The notes: generated by a model from the letters alone, not told the origin. Counted from the first letter of the stretch, positions 26,100-39,212 are shown. The stretch is DNA of 64,000 nucleotides from Mesodorylaimus sp. YZB2_4 (GCA_030248295.1 JASANH010000030.1:124001-188000), one strand, 5' to 3'. Made by a program: numbers and translations.

Positions 26100-29000
26100 A
26101 TGACTAGTTCGAGTATAATTTATTTGACAATTTTCTCCGTCTTATCCTCGTTCAATCATCGTCACCATCAATCCTTATTTGTTGGGGCCGTATCAAAATT
26201 AGAAGGCGATTTCTATCCATATGGTCATCACGCTGGCGATAAAGAATTGTCGTCGACGAGCGAGGACAGCACCAGCGATGAGATGAAATTTCCAAAACCG
26301 GTCTACTATTTCGGCGTACGTTATCGCTCGGCTCATGTTAACGAAAATGGTCTAATTTCATTCGAAGCCGATGTTCCATATTTTCAAAATCAAGATATAA
26401 ATAGAAGCGACTACGCCGTAATCGCTGTATTTTACGCCGATGTGGACATCAGGAATCCAACAAATCCCCATCACCCGCATGGACGCGTTTATTACAGGTC
26501 AGGACCCTGATTTATTGTTCTGCATCCCTTTAAACTTTTCTAACTGGTTTTTAAATCTTAAAATTTGATGTGTACCCTACTTTAAACTGTAAGCGGCACT
26601 ATTTACAGTATAAATTTTAAAAAAATTCTGATTCGGTGCTCATTTTTTGCAAAGTTTCTGCAGGTGCGACAAATGAGTTATTGCGAGTGTAGGCGTCTTG
26701 GGGTTTTTTGCAATCGTGCCATCTGGGCCTATGCACCTGTGATGGGTGGAAAGCTGTGGCATGCCGAGGAACTCGGAAGTAAACGGCACCTCGTATCGTG
26801 TGCGCGACACGGCTAACAAAATTTTTTATGCAGCCACGGCTAACAAATTACCTTCGAAAATCATGGGAGAAAGCATAGCATGTGGGTTATCGAGGTCAGC
26901 AAAACTGGTCACCCCAGCCGCAACTGACGCACTGGCTGCATTGGCGCTCAAATTGTATTGAGGCGGGAAAGTTGGTACAAAGACCCGTTTTGTTGCACAA
27001 TGTTGATTGTGCCTTGTAAGCTGTAAGTTTGGGAACGAGTTATTGTATCAATACGATGGCTTGGAAATGCGACTATTGCGATAAGATTCTCCCCAACAAA
27101 ATTTCGCTTGGTTTGCATCGAAAATCAGTTCACGGCCTTAGCAAGGTGCATCAATGTGACTACTGTCAAAAAGTTTTTGCACACCACCCGTCATTACATC
27201 GGCATCGTAAAGTTTGCAATCCGCCCGCTACTTCAAATAATGGTGATTTGAATGGATCAGAATTGGATACGGATATTAGTGATGAAAACGTGACAAGCCA
27301 ATCATTTATTCCTGCTACTATTCAGTGCGGTTGCTGCACCGTCACGGTCAAGGCTATGCCAGATTTATGTTATCATTTATGCGAAGCTCATGGTATTGCG
27401 GCTGACATCGACTATTTTGAATTCAAAAGTGTGGAAGAGTTTGAAAATTGGAAAACGGAGGTGCAGAATAGTGGATCTTTCGAATTTAAAAAGCAGAGAA
27501 AAAGGTCGACAAAGTCCGCTGTTATCGAGTACTTTTACAACTACAGCAACTGCAAAGTCTGTCCAGATATGTACAATTGCACGTGCGACGACTCCGCCTT
27601 CGCCAACGTCGCGTGTAAGCACATGCATTTGGTTCACATGAGTCGGCCAAATGAAAACGAATGCGAAGAGAACAGCTTTGACCAATCAGTCGAGCATACA
27701 GGGCTGGATGGGGTCATTGAAGAGAGCGACAGTGAAATGGGAATCGATAAGGATTTTCGCAATGTTCTGCCAAATGACAATCAAGGCGAAGAAAACAGTT
27801 TCGGAGAATCAGTCAGGAATCGAGGACCTCATGGGCCCATTGGAGAAGGCGACTGCGGAACGGGAACCGATCTGGGTGCTCGCGCTTTACAGTGTTTGAT
27901 GGCTGGAAAAGAAACGAGATCTGATGCAGCAAATCAAGCTGAGTTGGCCGCCATTTTCTCATCGCTTTCTGAGCAGGTATCAGCACTACGAGGTGATTGT
28001 CTGAGTGAGGTATTATCAAAGGCGCGATCGTGGCATCGATATGTTGTGTTATCTGCCAAAAATGATCTTTTGCGGCCAACCGATCGTTATTCACAACAAT
28101 GTGGCCCATCAAATCAAACGATGGAGAAACAACCTCGTCTCACTCGCCCTCATCCGCATCGTCGTGCTACAACTAATTTCCGCGCACGTCCCACTCCAGG
28201 CCAAATAGCCATGATAAAAGATAAATTTTTCAACTTAGAATCTGATCTTGAAAGTGTTGATATTGAATCAACGATAATCTGTTATTTGGCGTCACGAATT
28301 ATTTGCGGATTTAGATGCACCTTTTGTCATGAATAATGTAGCACACCACATTTGCTAGTATGAGCCAAAACACCCTAACCCTCCCAATTCTTGAGATCAG
28401 CCAGTAGAAGCTTTCTAAATATACGGTATGTCTACCTACAGTATTTCATCAACTTACAGTATATTGTGCTACCAAACACATCACGAAAGTTTTTGAGTAC
28501 TTTTGAGCTAGAGCAACGAAATTTGTGCTTTGCACTGCCGCACATCTTACAGTAACCCACGCAAAAAATATCACAGATCCACCCACGCATTCTCGAAATA
28601 TTTCGTACCCTGCCGCAACATAAGTTCAGACAAGTTTTCTAACAATTCTCCATGTGGCGTAGTTGTATTCTTGTTAGCCGTGGCTGTATAAAAAATTTTG
28701 TTAGCCGTGTCGCGCACACGCTACGAGGTGCCGTTTACTTCCGAGTTGCCGAGGAAGTCTAGCTGTCGGGTACAGTAGGCCGACGACGCGAGATGATAAA
28801 AGGCACAAAACGGAGATGCTGAATCGTTGCTTGGGTGGCTGATGAAGTAGCAATCTACGCCCTACGTTGCATTGATGGGTGCCAACACGTCGTAAGTCAG
28901 GGATAGGTTATCAGCAATGGTGGCAGACGTCTGTGAAGAGTGTCGTTGATAACGAGAACATAGGATTTTGAACTGAAATGTTTCAATTGAATTCAGGCGT

Positions 29001-32000
29001 GGCCAGATTGTGAAAGAAACTGTTTTAGCTACGCAAACAAAATGATTGTAAAAAAATTACAGCATAGAAAAATGTTTGGAAATATATGGAATTCTGATCT
29101 AAAAACAAGATGATGTATGCATATCCGTTCACGATGGCAGTCCAGTGGCAATATCTGAAACAGGCGTTTTCTATCTATAAATCTCTTTTCTTCGTTGCAT
29201 TGAGATACTTTGTTGTCATAACGTTACTTGCACATTTTACATGGAAATTCTTGTGAGTGTCGTATACAATGGATGACTACCAAGCGTGCGACGGCACATG
29301 TTGTCGAATCTTCTGTTTAGTTTGAAGCGAAAAATCTGTCGCTTTTAAGTACATAGGTTTCGAGAGTTCTCTAGATCTGGTCTTTTTAAACCGAAAAGTC
29401 AGAAGAGCTTTTCAAGTTTAGGAAATAAGAGTCTCCTGCCTTAAAAGGCAATTGAGAAGTAGGCCAGGGAAGTAATATGTCATTGTTAGATTAGGAATGT
29501 GAGGAGAATAGAGATCGACACTCCCATTGTGTAATCAAAGATTTTGCCATGGCCTGCTTGTTTGAATTTGACGCCTTCTTCAAGTTTAGATACCGCATTT
29601 CCTCGAAGTTCTCCCCCCTCTAATTATTTTCCCCCGTCTGGGACCCATTCGAAAAAATTTCTTCCCCATGGAGAATTTTGTGGAAATACGGTAGAGCTCG
29701 GCTCGTTCTGGCGACACCAAACAAAAATGCTTGTCACAGTGCCTGTAGGGGGAACTATTTGAGGGATGGGTGTGGTGGTAGAATGCTCGGCTGCCTTGGG
29801 GGCGACCAAGGGCCCATGACCTAGGCGTGTAAACGTCTGCCTCTCACTCTGGGTGCGCACTTACAGGAGAGGGCTCAACTCCCGCCTGCGTGAAAAATGA
29901 TTGTCAATTTATGAGTTCCTCAGCCCTCGAGTGCGCTGTATATTGCTTGGCTATGGACAAAGTATGACATGAATCACCAGACCAAATACAATGTAGGTGC
30001 TAAGAAGAAGAACTAAGAGTGTTTTTCAATAGTTGCAAGAAATAGAAACCAAATGTGGACACATCTTAAAGTAGGGAATTCATTTTTAGGATAACCGAAG
30101 AGCAAGCTTTACGAGAACAAGCAACTCGATCGATCCAAGCCAAGTTTCCAGATGCGCATGAATTTGAAGCAAAATGGTTGTTGATCGCTACGTGGGACGA
30201 AGTGGGCTATTATAATGGTCAACATGATAAGGTACGCATTTTTTTATCTGTCTGACCTAATGAATATTTTGGGTTAACTGCCTATTTTGCGATTACTTGC
30301 TGTGATTGAGGCCATGTTCGTTCATGGACAATTTTTTTCTCGCTGAATTCCTTTGCGAATCTTTGCGGCTTTCTTTTTTAGAAAAACACTTTCCAAGCGA
30401 TTCTGATCGCCAGCGAAACTCAAACTTACATGGAATTGTTGTACGCTGAAGATGGCATTCAGTGGACGAAGACCATTTTAAAGGAGGGGACGGGATCTGG
30501 TCACACAATACCTGCACAAGTCGGTTTCATATCTGATGATAATCGACATAAAATTTTCGAACATTCTGGAACTGAGAATATCGTCCATATCAACAGGTAC
30601 TGTATGCAATGCTTTTCTGGTCGGCCTGGTTTCAGTTTTACACCAAGTTTTATAGGTTGAGCAACATTGGTGAGAATGGTCGATTCCTGTATCGAGTGTC
30701 CGGCAACGAAATCCTCAGTCCATCAGACGCGGCAGGCCGTCCATCGGAACGTCTTCAGCCGTTGGATATAGGAGGCCCGCGCGGAGTGGTTGGAGCTGGA
30801 ACTCATTCGACTGCAGGAGAACTCGACGATATGGATGACGATATGGACGACGATTACGATTCTTACGACCATATTGACCAAGGTACTGCATACGATGATG
30901 GAACTGCCCATCATTTTCGACCAGCAAGCAGAGGACCGGAAGAGCAACCAAGTGCAACACCATTCCAGGATCCGCTGTTGCCCGCACCTCCCGCCCCAGG
31001 TGAGCTAGACTGGACTGGATTACTGTCTGTGTTTGATTATCATTGACATTCTGAATCTGGAATTGGGTTCTTTATATTACAGGTCCTGAAGAAGGAACTG
31101 ATCCAAATGTTGAGCATCCAATTCCAGAACCTGAACCCGAACCCGAACCAAGGGCACCAATTCCTGAGCCAGGTATACCTCCAGCATTTTCACAGCTTGA
31201 ATTGTATTGCAGTCCCAAACATTAATTTGTAGAGCCTAGCACGCCTTCAGTTATCTTCGAACCGACTGAAGAAGACTCTGGCAGGCGTCCAGAGCTGCAT
31301 CCTGAACCTGAACCTCATCCAGAATCACCCACTCACAGCCACGTCTCACCGTATCAGCCACCAATCGATGAATCGGATGATGATGACGACGATGTCGAGG
31401 ACGACGCGCCACCACCGCCACCACCGCCACCAGAGGTGCCTACATATCCGACCCACCACGTTGATCACCATTACCCGCCACCTGCACCAGAACCAGTGCC
31501 CCATATTCCATCCCATGGTCCTGTGGCGCCGGGCCCACGATGTGCCAGCGGTGGCTCAAATCTTTGCCATACCAATGCCGAGTGCCGTGACTACGAGACG
31601 GGATCGTGCTGCGAGTGCCAATATGGCTATATCGGAAACGGGCGCGAGTGCCTGAAAGAAGGTGAGTGGACCAACTTGTGGTATTTGAGGAATACGTCCA
31701 TCTCTCTATATTGTACAGAATGAATGGTGGGCGCTGTTCAGGCTCCTGCAGTACACTAGCATAAGCTTTTGAGAGCGCCGTCCCACTTGGGTAGACTGGC
31801 AATCAATCTTGCATAGACATCCCGTTTGCTGGCCGTCTGGCACCCCCCTGATTTCGCATCCTGAGCAATTACTCAAGCACTGAAAACATTCCTCCAGTGC
31901 CGTCACCTACTACAGGCTACATACTTCCTTTGCGCATCAGGTGATCCGCAGCGGATCAACGGGCGATTTTACGGCAAACTAAACAATATCGATATCCCAG

Positions 32001-35000
32001 AGACAGACTTGCATACGTACGTGGTGACCAGCGATGGCCGTGTTTACACTGCCTTGTCTCAAATACCCGATGAGCTGGGCCGATCATTGCTGCTGCTGGG
32101 AACGGTGGGCGGTGTGTTCGGTTGGCTGTACGCCAAGCCAACATCGCCCAACGCCTACAACGGATATTCGCTGACTGGTGGTATTCTGAATCGAACAGTC
32201 ACTGTGCATTTGTCCGATCGATATACGGTGACGATACAGCAGGAATTTTCGGGCAAAGACGAATTCCAGTATGTGAAAGCCAAGGTATTCGTGACTGGCA
32301 CGCTGCCCGACATCCCCGAAGGCACGGAAGTGGATTACGGAGAGTATAAGGAAGAATACACGAGACACGGACCAGGTACGTTAGGAGTGATCGGACAGTT
32401 GGGGACTGCTGAGACTATTTTTATTATGACGAGTTACGTTATATGCAGGTTTTTTCGTTTTTATGGTGGTGTCTGCTGCGCTTGAGCGTGCGGACCTAAC
32501 CCACGTGGGAGTTAAACCCTGCCTGTTTGCGCAGCAGGAAGCACCTGGAATGAGGTGTTGACTTTTATGCAGCTTGGTTATGATTAGTGCAGGCTGGCAG
32601 TTGATTTGACTAGACCTGAAGGTGAAGCTGGTGGAGATTTCCAGAAGCAGCGGTTTTTATGGTGTTTGAGGAAATCCTCACGATCAGGTGTCTGCTAAAC
32701 CGTTTCATTGTTGCTGTCTTGCAGAATCCTAACAATCACTCAGGCTTTGGTCATAAGCTCACTGCATCTATTAAAAATGCAAAAATAATAGTATGTTTGT
32801 TTACCAGGAATTGTCAAGTCCTACTCGACCAAGCAAATCACTGCTGGAAGTGAACGATACCAAATGACCATTGATCAAACCATTCGCTTCGAGGAATGCC
32901 CTCACAAGCCATTCAATAAACACCACACCATGGCCTTACAAGTTGACCGCAGTTACAACGTGTATGATCCGAACGAACGTATTGTTCGATACGCTGCGGC
33001 CAACTCCATCGAAACGCCAGCAGGTGAGAAAATGCTACATTTCGGATGGACGTTCTGTAGATGAGGTTTTTGAGTTCAGATGGCGGCTCCGATGTATGTC
33101 GGGATGGCCAACACGATTGCACTGGACCCTACATGGTGTGCATTCGCGAAGCCCAAGGATACCGTTGCTCGTGCGCTACTGGCTACGAACTCAGTCCGTC
33201 TAGGGACCCGGCCGAACGACATGGTGTGTGCGTGGACTTGGACGAGTGTGCTAGATCGATGGACAGGTGCGACAGTGAAGCTGACTGCATCAATTCTGAC
33301 GGCAGCTACCAGTGCGTTTGCCGACCTGGATTCCGTGGCGATGGATATACCTGTGCACGTAAGTAAATTATGGGTCGTAAGGGGACAGTCTCCCTATGAT
33401 GTAGCTAGCGTGTCGAAGGGGCTTTCTCGATAAGCAGCCTCAGGAGATACATATGTATCTTCTTTTGGTGAGTGAGGGCCCGTCTCCTAACCTAATTATT
33501 TGGCGGGGGTTATGTTCTGTGTAGATATTTGATATCTACTGTCAGTAATGAAGCACTCACGTTCGCGAGGGGGTCGTCTCCATATGTGCTCCTATGACAT
33601 ACTACTGTATGCCATTGCTTCCATAAGGCGAAATCGAATGCAGCGGTTTTATTTGCGACCCGAACGCCGAATGCTTGCCGTCACCATCGACTCGATTGTC
33701 TGAGTGCGTGTGTCTTGCCGGATACGAAGGAGACGGATCAACTTGTCGATTATTGATCGAAACAGCTACTTATTCGCACATGGTTGGCACCACACCAGGC
33801 CAGCAAGAAAGCGGCCTGCTCCCAGAACCGCAAGGTATGACAGACTGATAGTGACTGAGTTTTGTGTCTTTTGCAGGCGAGCAAAACACTTGCGCCGATT
33901 TGCGTTGTGATAGCAATGCAGAATGCAGACCGAATAGGTTCGGACAGTTGGAGTGTGTTTGCAAAAGTGGTTATCGGGGCGATGGGTACTATTGCACCGC
34001 AGAAAACCATGAAACCATTGGTATTGGGGTGTGCATAGACTAGATCAGCAGTGTCATTAGCGCAGCCCCTTAGCCCTGCCCCGTTTGCTGTGCATGCGCA
34101 GTAGTTATACCCGCTTATCAATACTTTAGAGAGTGCTGTGGAGTCCAGTTTTAGACTTACTCCGCAGAAAATAGAGCATACTTGTTTTCGAAACAGTCTG
34201 GTCGTTTGTGACTACTTCTGTCTGCTTGCTGCTCTTTTTTGCTTCCGATGGGTTCCTCGATTGGTTTCCCGACACACTATATTTTCAGGTCCAGTGTGCA
34301 CCAGCCATGATCAGTGCCATCGACACGGTCAATGCGTCTATAACCAAGCCATCTTCCAGTACCAGTGCCAGTGCCGTCCTCCGTATTCTGGCGATGGCCG
34401 AAACTGTTTCTTGGAAGCGGGTATGTGATGCCTGTCTGTGGACTCTGTTCGCTCATCGCCCATATACCCGTTTAGAATCATGCGACAAGGCTCGCAATTG
34501 CGACCCGAATGCCGACTGCATCTGGACACAAACCGAGATTGGCGGTGGTTACCAGTGTAGATGCCGACCTGGATACAGCGGGGATGGACGGCAGTGTACG
34601 CGGGTGGAGCCGTGTAAGTCTAATGCCCATTTGCAAGTTTCCCTTGGGTCTCTTGGAAAAGTTGTGGAAGGGATTCGTACCCCTGAAATAATGGACTCGA
34701 AAAATAGTGAATTGCCACACGGGGGGGGGGGGGGGAGGGGGATTGGAAGTTTATCGTGAACTTAGCGTAGATCGCCAATTTTTAATTGCAGCGATATGGT
34801 CACTTCCTCACAAAAAAATCAAATTACAAAATTTATACTATTTAGCCTTTGCTCGCGCTGGGTATGGACTTTAAGTTGCAACAGTTTTGCGGAAAAGTAG
34901 TCTGGACGAAGAAAAATGATGATCGATACAGTGCTAGGGCGAACTTGTTCGACCAGAATCGTCTCTTGCTGTCTGAAGTTTTCTTGGGACTATAAAATAG

Positions 35001-38000
35001 GCATATGACAGTTAAAAAATCTACACTGTAAATACCTGTTCTACAGTTTGACCTGGCAGGCCTCCAATCATATGTACGGCCACAGCAGAGCACCTCATTT
35101 TTAGCCCACGACGTGCAGTGCAATGTGGTCAACAGCTGCCATATTCACGCCCAATGCAGGTTCAATGCCGAAGTTGGTCGATTCGTGTGCGAGTGCCTGA
35201 ATGATTACGAAGGCGATGGGTTCACGTGTGCGCCGAAACAGAGAAAGCCTAGCGGAGGTACGTAGCAAACTGATTTCCACAGTCATTTTTGCCAACCACT
35301 ACATTGCAGATCGTCGTTGTCAAAGCGTCGAAGATTGCCACGCCTACGGACACTGTGTTAACCAAGGGGAAGAGTACGTGTGCGAGTGCTTGCCAGGATT
35401 CAAGGGCGATGGTATCAGCAGTTGCGAACCGGCTGATCAGTGCAACCCTGGCTCCACGACCAATGCTAACTGCGATGCTAATGCGGCCTGCGTGTATGAC
35501 GATACTGAACACGCCTATGTCTGCAAGTGCAGAGATGGATTCAATGGAGATGGACGAGTGTGCAGGGAAGGAGGTAAGTCGATTGGGGGGCGGAGAGTGC
35601 AGGAGCTTCTTGGTCGGGTTGAACGTAAGCAGTGAAGTTCTAAGCCAGAAGATTCGAGTAGCTGAGGTTTATACCCGCCCTGGTCTGGTCGTTCAAGGGA
35701 TCGTCGACGTTGGCCTTTTAGCGTATTAGCGGACCCATCGTGACTTCAATAAAGCAGTAAATATAAATAAGAAGCAGTCGTTTGATCCATTTTATGCATC
35801 CATCGTCAGCGCATCAGCCCACGTGACAGTGAGGGAGGGCTTATTTTTGGTGTCTTTCTGAGTGTATTCGCCGCTTTATTGAACTCAGCTACGATAAACC
35901 CAAGTCTAGGACAACCATAGGCCCATAGCCTTTTTAAGTTATGGGGAAGGTAGGCCTAAATAACTTGAAGCTCGTAAATATATCATGATGGGTCTGCAAG
36001 CAAGTTTCTCAAGGATATAGGCCAAACTGATTGGACCTCGATTTCCATTCCCTTAACATAGAGCAGAACTCATGGATCCCCGTGGACCCATGCGCATGTG
36101 CGCGGAAATAATGTTGCTCCACACGTCCGTGGAAATCATGGTTCCAAGTAAACCTCAGCAGCCAGCTTTGGGTTTGTAAGCCGGTCTCCTGTTTGCCTGT
36201 GCGTAGCCTTGCTGAAATCAGAGGAAGCTGCCCTACTAAAGATCTCGAGCTAACGGCGTTTTCTTCATTGTTTTAGCTGCCACCTGCGACCGCAATCCAA
36301 GCTTGTGTCATCGGGATGGTCAGTGCATCTGGGATCGCACGGGTGGTTACATATGCCAGTGTAAGCCTGGATTCACAGGCGATGGTACAACATCTTGTGA
36401 AGCTGATAGTAAGGATATTGGCCTTCAGATTCGACATTTTTTTAATCATGTATTCAATAGGATCTTCGTGCGAAACTCAGAATATTTGTCACCCTCACGC
36501 TCAATGCCAACGAAACCGTGCTGGAGAATATCGGTGCGTGTGTAATGCGGGATACGAAGGCGATGGAGTGAACTGTCATCCTGCTCAAGGTAGGTTTCTG
36601 CCCTTTCATATGAGCATTCCTGAAGGTCCGTTTTTGCATGCTGTCATTGTTTTAGACTGCCTTATCAACCAGCGTCTTTGCGATCCAAACGCAGTTTGTG
36701 TATCCGAGAACTTCCGCTACGTCTGCCGTTGCAAGAGTGGATATCACGGAAGTGGTCTGACCTGCAGTGGTAAGGTGCGCGTGACGTGTTGTTACAAGAT
36801 CTTGAGTATTTCTACTTCAGCCGATTCTGAACTCCGTGGCCGCACGCTCGTGTTCACTCAAGGCGTCGCTCTTGTTCAACGCGGCCTCTCATCTGACGAT
36901 CTGGGGAAACAAATCGCCGTCGTGCCCCATCAGATAGCAGTTGGAGTCGATTATGATTGCCAGGATGACAAACTATTTTGGACCGATGTGAGTGGACACG
37001 CCATACGAAGTGCCAGTGCCGATGGCTCAAACCTGACCACATTGTTCACTGAAGGTAACTTAGTCTCTTCTGCATCGAAATCCAGTGATTTCTATGATGC
37101 TTGTGAGTCTATTATGCCAAAAATTATGTTTGTTTCAGGTTTGAACTCTCCGGAAGGCCTAGTGGTGGACTGGGGCAGTAAGAACGTCTATTATACTGAC
37201 TCTCAGCTGGACATTATCGGTGTGGCCAGACAAGACGGAAAATATCGCACGGCTTTGGTTAAGGATGGATTAGTTAATCCGAGAGCCTTGGCCTTGGATC
37301 TTTATGAAAGGTATGTGCGGTACGGACATATGGACTGCGGTTTGCACCTGCTTTCGAACTAACTAGATCTGATCATGTTGGTCTACTGACTACAGTCTGA
37401 CAGGATTCGCTGAGATTAGGAAAATGACGTGAATCGTCTCATGTCGATGACAAAGTATCTTGTTCCAGAAAATTGTACTACTCTGACTGGTATCGCCAGA
37501 AGCCAGTCATCGGTCGCTTGAATCTGGACGGTACTGGTCGCGAAGATTTCGTCACGAAAGAAATCGCTTTGCCCAACGGCATGGTCATTCTGCATCGTCG
37601 TCGTCAGCTGTGCTGGGCTGACGCAGGTATGCACCGCTTCTGCTGTGTGTCTCCGTTGTCCCCTAGACCCTGCTGCTGCTCAGAGCTGTGAAGAGTCAGT
37701 CCTCGCGTCACTACTTTCTTCAGGTATGCAACGTTTGGAGTGCATTGGGTTAAACGGCAGTGGCAGGCGAGTCATCTTTGCCCCGCTGGGATATCCGTTC
37801 GGTTTGACAGTTCACAATGAGGAGACATTTTATTGGACTGATTGGGAAGAGTAAGCCAGTTTGACCAGTACAATACGCATCTAGTCATGGATCCTGGTTC
37901 TAGTACAAAGATCCACAGCGTATCCATAAACGGCGGTAATCACCATTCTTTCATTCCATCTCTGGGCGGCAGCGGAAAGTTATATGGAATGGTGCTGTTA

Positions 38001-39212
38001 TCAGACCAGTGTCCGCCAGGTAAGGATGGACTGAGACTTTGGGATGAGAAATCAGCAGTGCTGTAGCTACAAAGGCGTCTCAGGAAGCAAAAGCAGATAC
38101 TGCTTCTCCCCCTGTTTTTACTCTACATAAAAATGTGAGCGCATTGAAGTCTTGGGCACATATACATGCAGTAAGATACATTTGCAGAGTCCATGAAATC
38201 ACATCAAAAATCTCTATCCAGAAAACACGTATGCAAATTCAAGAATTTTAAATTAACTTCATATCATTATGTACGTAAAGCACGTAATGATCAAGCTTCC
38301 GCCTACTGCCTTTCACAGCTTGAGATTCAAAATGCAGTGGCATTGAAACAATAGAAAAAGTAGTGGTTTACCCGTCTGTGAGTCGAACACTCGCCCTTAA
38401 TAACTGAGCACCTGGCGTGAAAGGCAGACGCCTAACCCAGCAGGCCAATAGTCCCGTGTGTAGGACGTTGTGGATAAGCTGCTTTGTTTGTGTGCTTGTG
38501 TGTTCACTGTTTTCAGTTCACATATGACCGCTAGAGCGCACTGCGCAAGCAAATCGTAGAGTGCACATTGGCTACATGTTCATGTTCACGTTCATGTTTT
38601 ACCACATCACCAAACGCTTGTGCGCACTCGAGGGTGAAGGGACACATTTCACACAAAATGATTTACCGGCCCGCGAGTCGAACACTCGCCCGTACATTAC
38701 TGTACAGTACATTACTGTATTATGTGATTGGGGTATTCGGCCTACTGCACCACGACTCTGATCAGTATCCCAAAGCAAAGTCCTAGAAGTCACTTAAGGT
38801 GCCTTCATTATACTCTTGTTTCATCACATCACCCAAACTGAGGTATGCACTAGGCACAAAGTGGTTTACCCGTCTTCGAGTCGAACACTCGCCCGTAACT
38901 GCGCACATGGCGTGAGAGGCAGACATCTCCCCCCCCCCCCCCCCAGGCCAAGAGTTCAGTGGGTAGGGTCAATGGATGCACTGACGCGTGTTCAGTTAAG
39001 CAGTCCCCTGCTGATGTATCCTCTGTCCTGGTACCCATTGGTCTAATCACTGCAGTATTTCAAATATTTTAGGTGAAAGCGCTTGTGCTGTGAACAATGG
39101 TGGTTGCAGATACATATGCTTGCCAGACAGCAGAGGTTCGCGCAGTTGCGTTTGCCCCGACAATATACCAGAGAGTGAGTGCAACGAACTGAACGGAAGT
39201 GCATCGAATTGA
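26100..39212 (+). CDS. nid: Nidogen (entactin), basement-membrane linker
   Basis: Secreted glycoprotein joining laminin and collagen IV networks; predicted 1635 residues. Exons: 26100-26497, 30090-30231, 30382-30596, 30656-30999, 31083-31172, 31233-31661, 31941-32375, 32808-33023, 33080-33358, 33628-33834, 33877-34020, 34289-34420, 34476-34613, 35105-35257, 35310-35573, 36277-36408, 36461-36589, 36656-36769, 36821-37054, 37139-37310, 37469-37626, 37724-37850, 37904-38019, 39073-39212. Domains: signal peptide (ATG at 26100), NIDO domain (about 60-275, with WDEVGYYN and AQVGFISDD), an acidic Asp/Pro linker (about 285-500), one EGF, the G2F barrel (about 540-756, NGRFYGKLNN, TDLHTYVV), twelve EGF modules (757-1320), an LDLR-type YWTD propeller (about 1321-1590) and a C-terminal EGF with NNGGC. 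No thyroglobulin module was seen. Most EGFs sit one per exon in phase 1. Intron 1 holds a MULE; the last intron holds SINEs. Confidence 0.95.
26762..28755 (+). mobile_element. Mutator-like (MULE) DNA transposon in nidogen intron 1
   Basis: A 1976-bp element (26771-28746) bounded by terminal inverted repeats of about 76 bp (26771-26846 and 28671-28746, starting ACTCGGAAGTAAACGGCACC, about two mismatches). It is flanked on both sides by the 9-bp direct repeat TGCCGAGGA (26762-26770 and 28747-28755). A 9-bp target duplication with long inverted ends is typical of the Mutator superfamily. The only long ORF, 27056-28336, encodes zinc fingers and a SWIM motif as in animal MULE proteins. The near-identical ends and intact duplication suggest a fairly recent insertion. 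Confidence 0.93.
27056..28336 (+). CDS. MULE-borne C2H2/SWIM zinc-finger protein lacking a visible transposase core
   Basis: A 426-residue intronless ORF (first ATG at 27056) inside the MULE. Two N-terminal Cys2His2-type fingers (CDYCDKILPNKISLGLHRKS, then CDYCQKVFAHHPSLHRHRKVC) are followed by a third Cys/His cluster (CGCCTVTV...HLCEAHG). An EEFENWK-type segment usual before MULE transposase domains comes next, then a SWIM motif (CTCDDSAFANVACKHMHLVH) at about residues 187-206. In full MULE transposases several hundred residues with the DDE catalytic core lie between those last two parts; here they are almost adjacent, so the core looks deleted in frame. The Glu/Gly-rich remainder has no recognised domain. 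It could bind the element ends without cutting; that is inference. Confidence 0.8.
   Translation: MAWKCDYCDKILPNKISLGLHRKSVHGLSKVHQCDYCQKVFAHHPSLHRHRKVCNPPATSNNGDLNGSELDTDISDENVTSQSFIPATIQCGCCTVTVKAMPDLCYHLCEAHGIAADIDYFEFKSVEEFENWKTEVQNSGSFEFKKQRKRSTKSAVIEYFYNYSNCKVCPDMYNCTCDDSAFANVACKHMHLVHMSRPNENECEENSFDQSVEHTGLDGVIEESDSEMGIDKDFRNVLPNDNQGEENSFGESVRNRGPHGPIGEGDCGTGTDLGARALQCLMAGKETRSDAANQAELAAIFSSLSEQVSALRGDCLSEVLSKARSWHRYVVLSAKNDLLRPTDRYSQQCGPSNQTMEKQPRLTRPHPHRRATTNFRARPTPGQIAMIKDKFFNLESDLESVDIESTIICYLASRIICGFRCTFCHE
29805..29980 (+). mobile_element. tRNA-derived SINE, family A, in nidogen intron 1
   Basis: tRNA-like head (CTAGGCGTGTAAACGTCTGC, then GGGTGCGCACTTACAGGAGA and a B box GGGCTCAACTCCC). 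The family tail CCTCGAGTGCGCTGTATATT ... TATGGACAAAGTATGACATG follows. It matches 41478-41640 block by block. Confidence 0.8.
34721..34735. repeat. Poly-G run, 15 bases
   Basis: 15 G followed by A and four or more G, in the nidogen intron between exons 34476-34613 and 35105-35257. Confidence 0.98.
38368..38990 (-). mobile_element. Three reverse SINE copies (family A-like heads) in the last nidogen intron
   Basis: Copies at about 38368-38460, 38618-38765 and 38855-38990. Each has the reverse B box GAGTCGAACACTCGCCC; the first and third also have the reverse A-box side GGCAGACGCCTAACCCAGCA or its remnant. The middle one has the CGCACTCGAGGG tail piece. The third contains a 16-base C run (38929-38944) in place of its A-box region. 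Together they make this the second-longest nidogen intron (1053 bases). Confidence 0.75.
38929..38944. repeat. Poly-C run, 16 bases
   Basis: 16 C (16 G on the minus strand) inside a SINE-like copy in the last nidogen intron. Confidence 0.98.
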
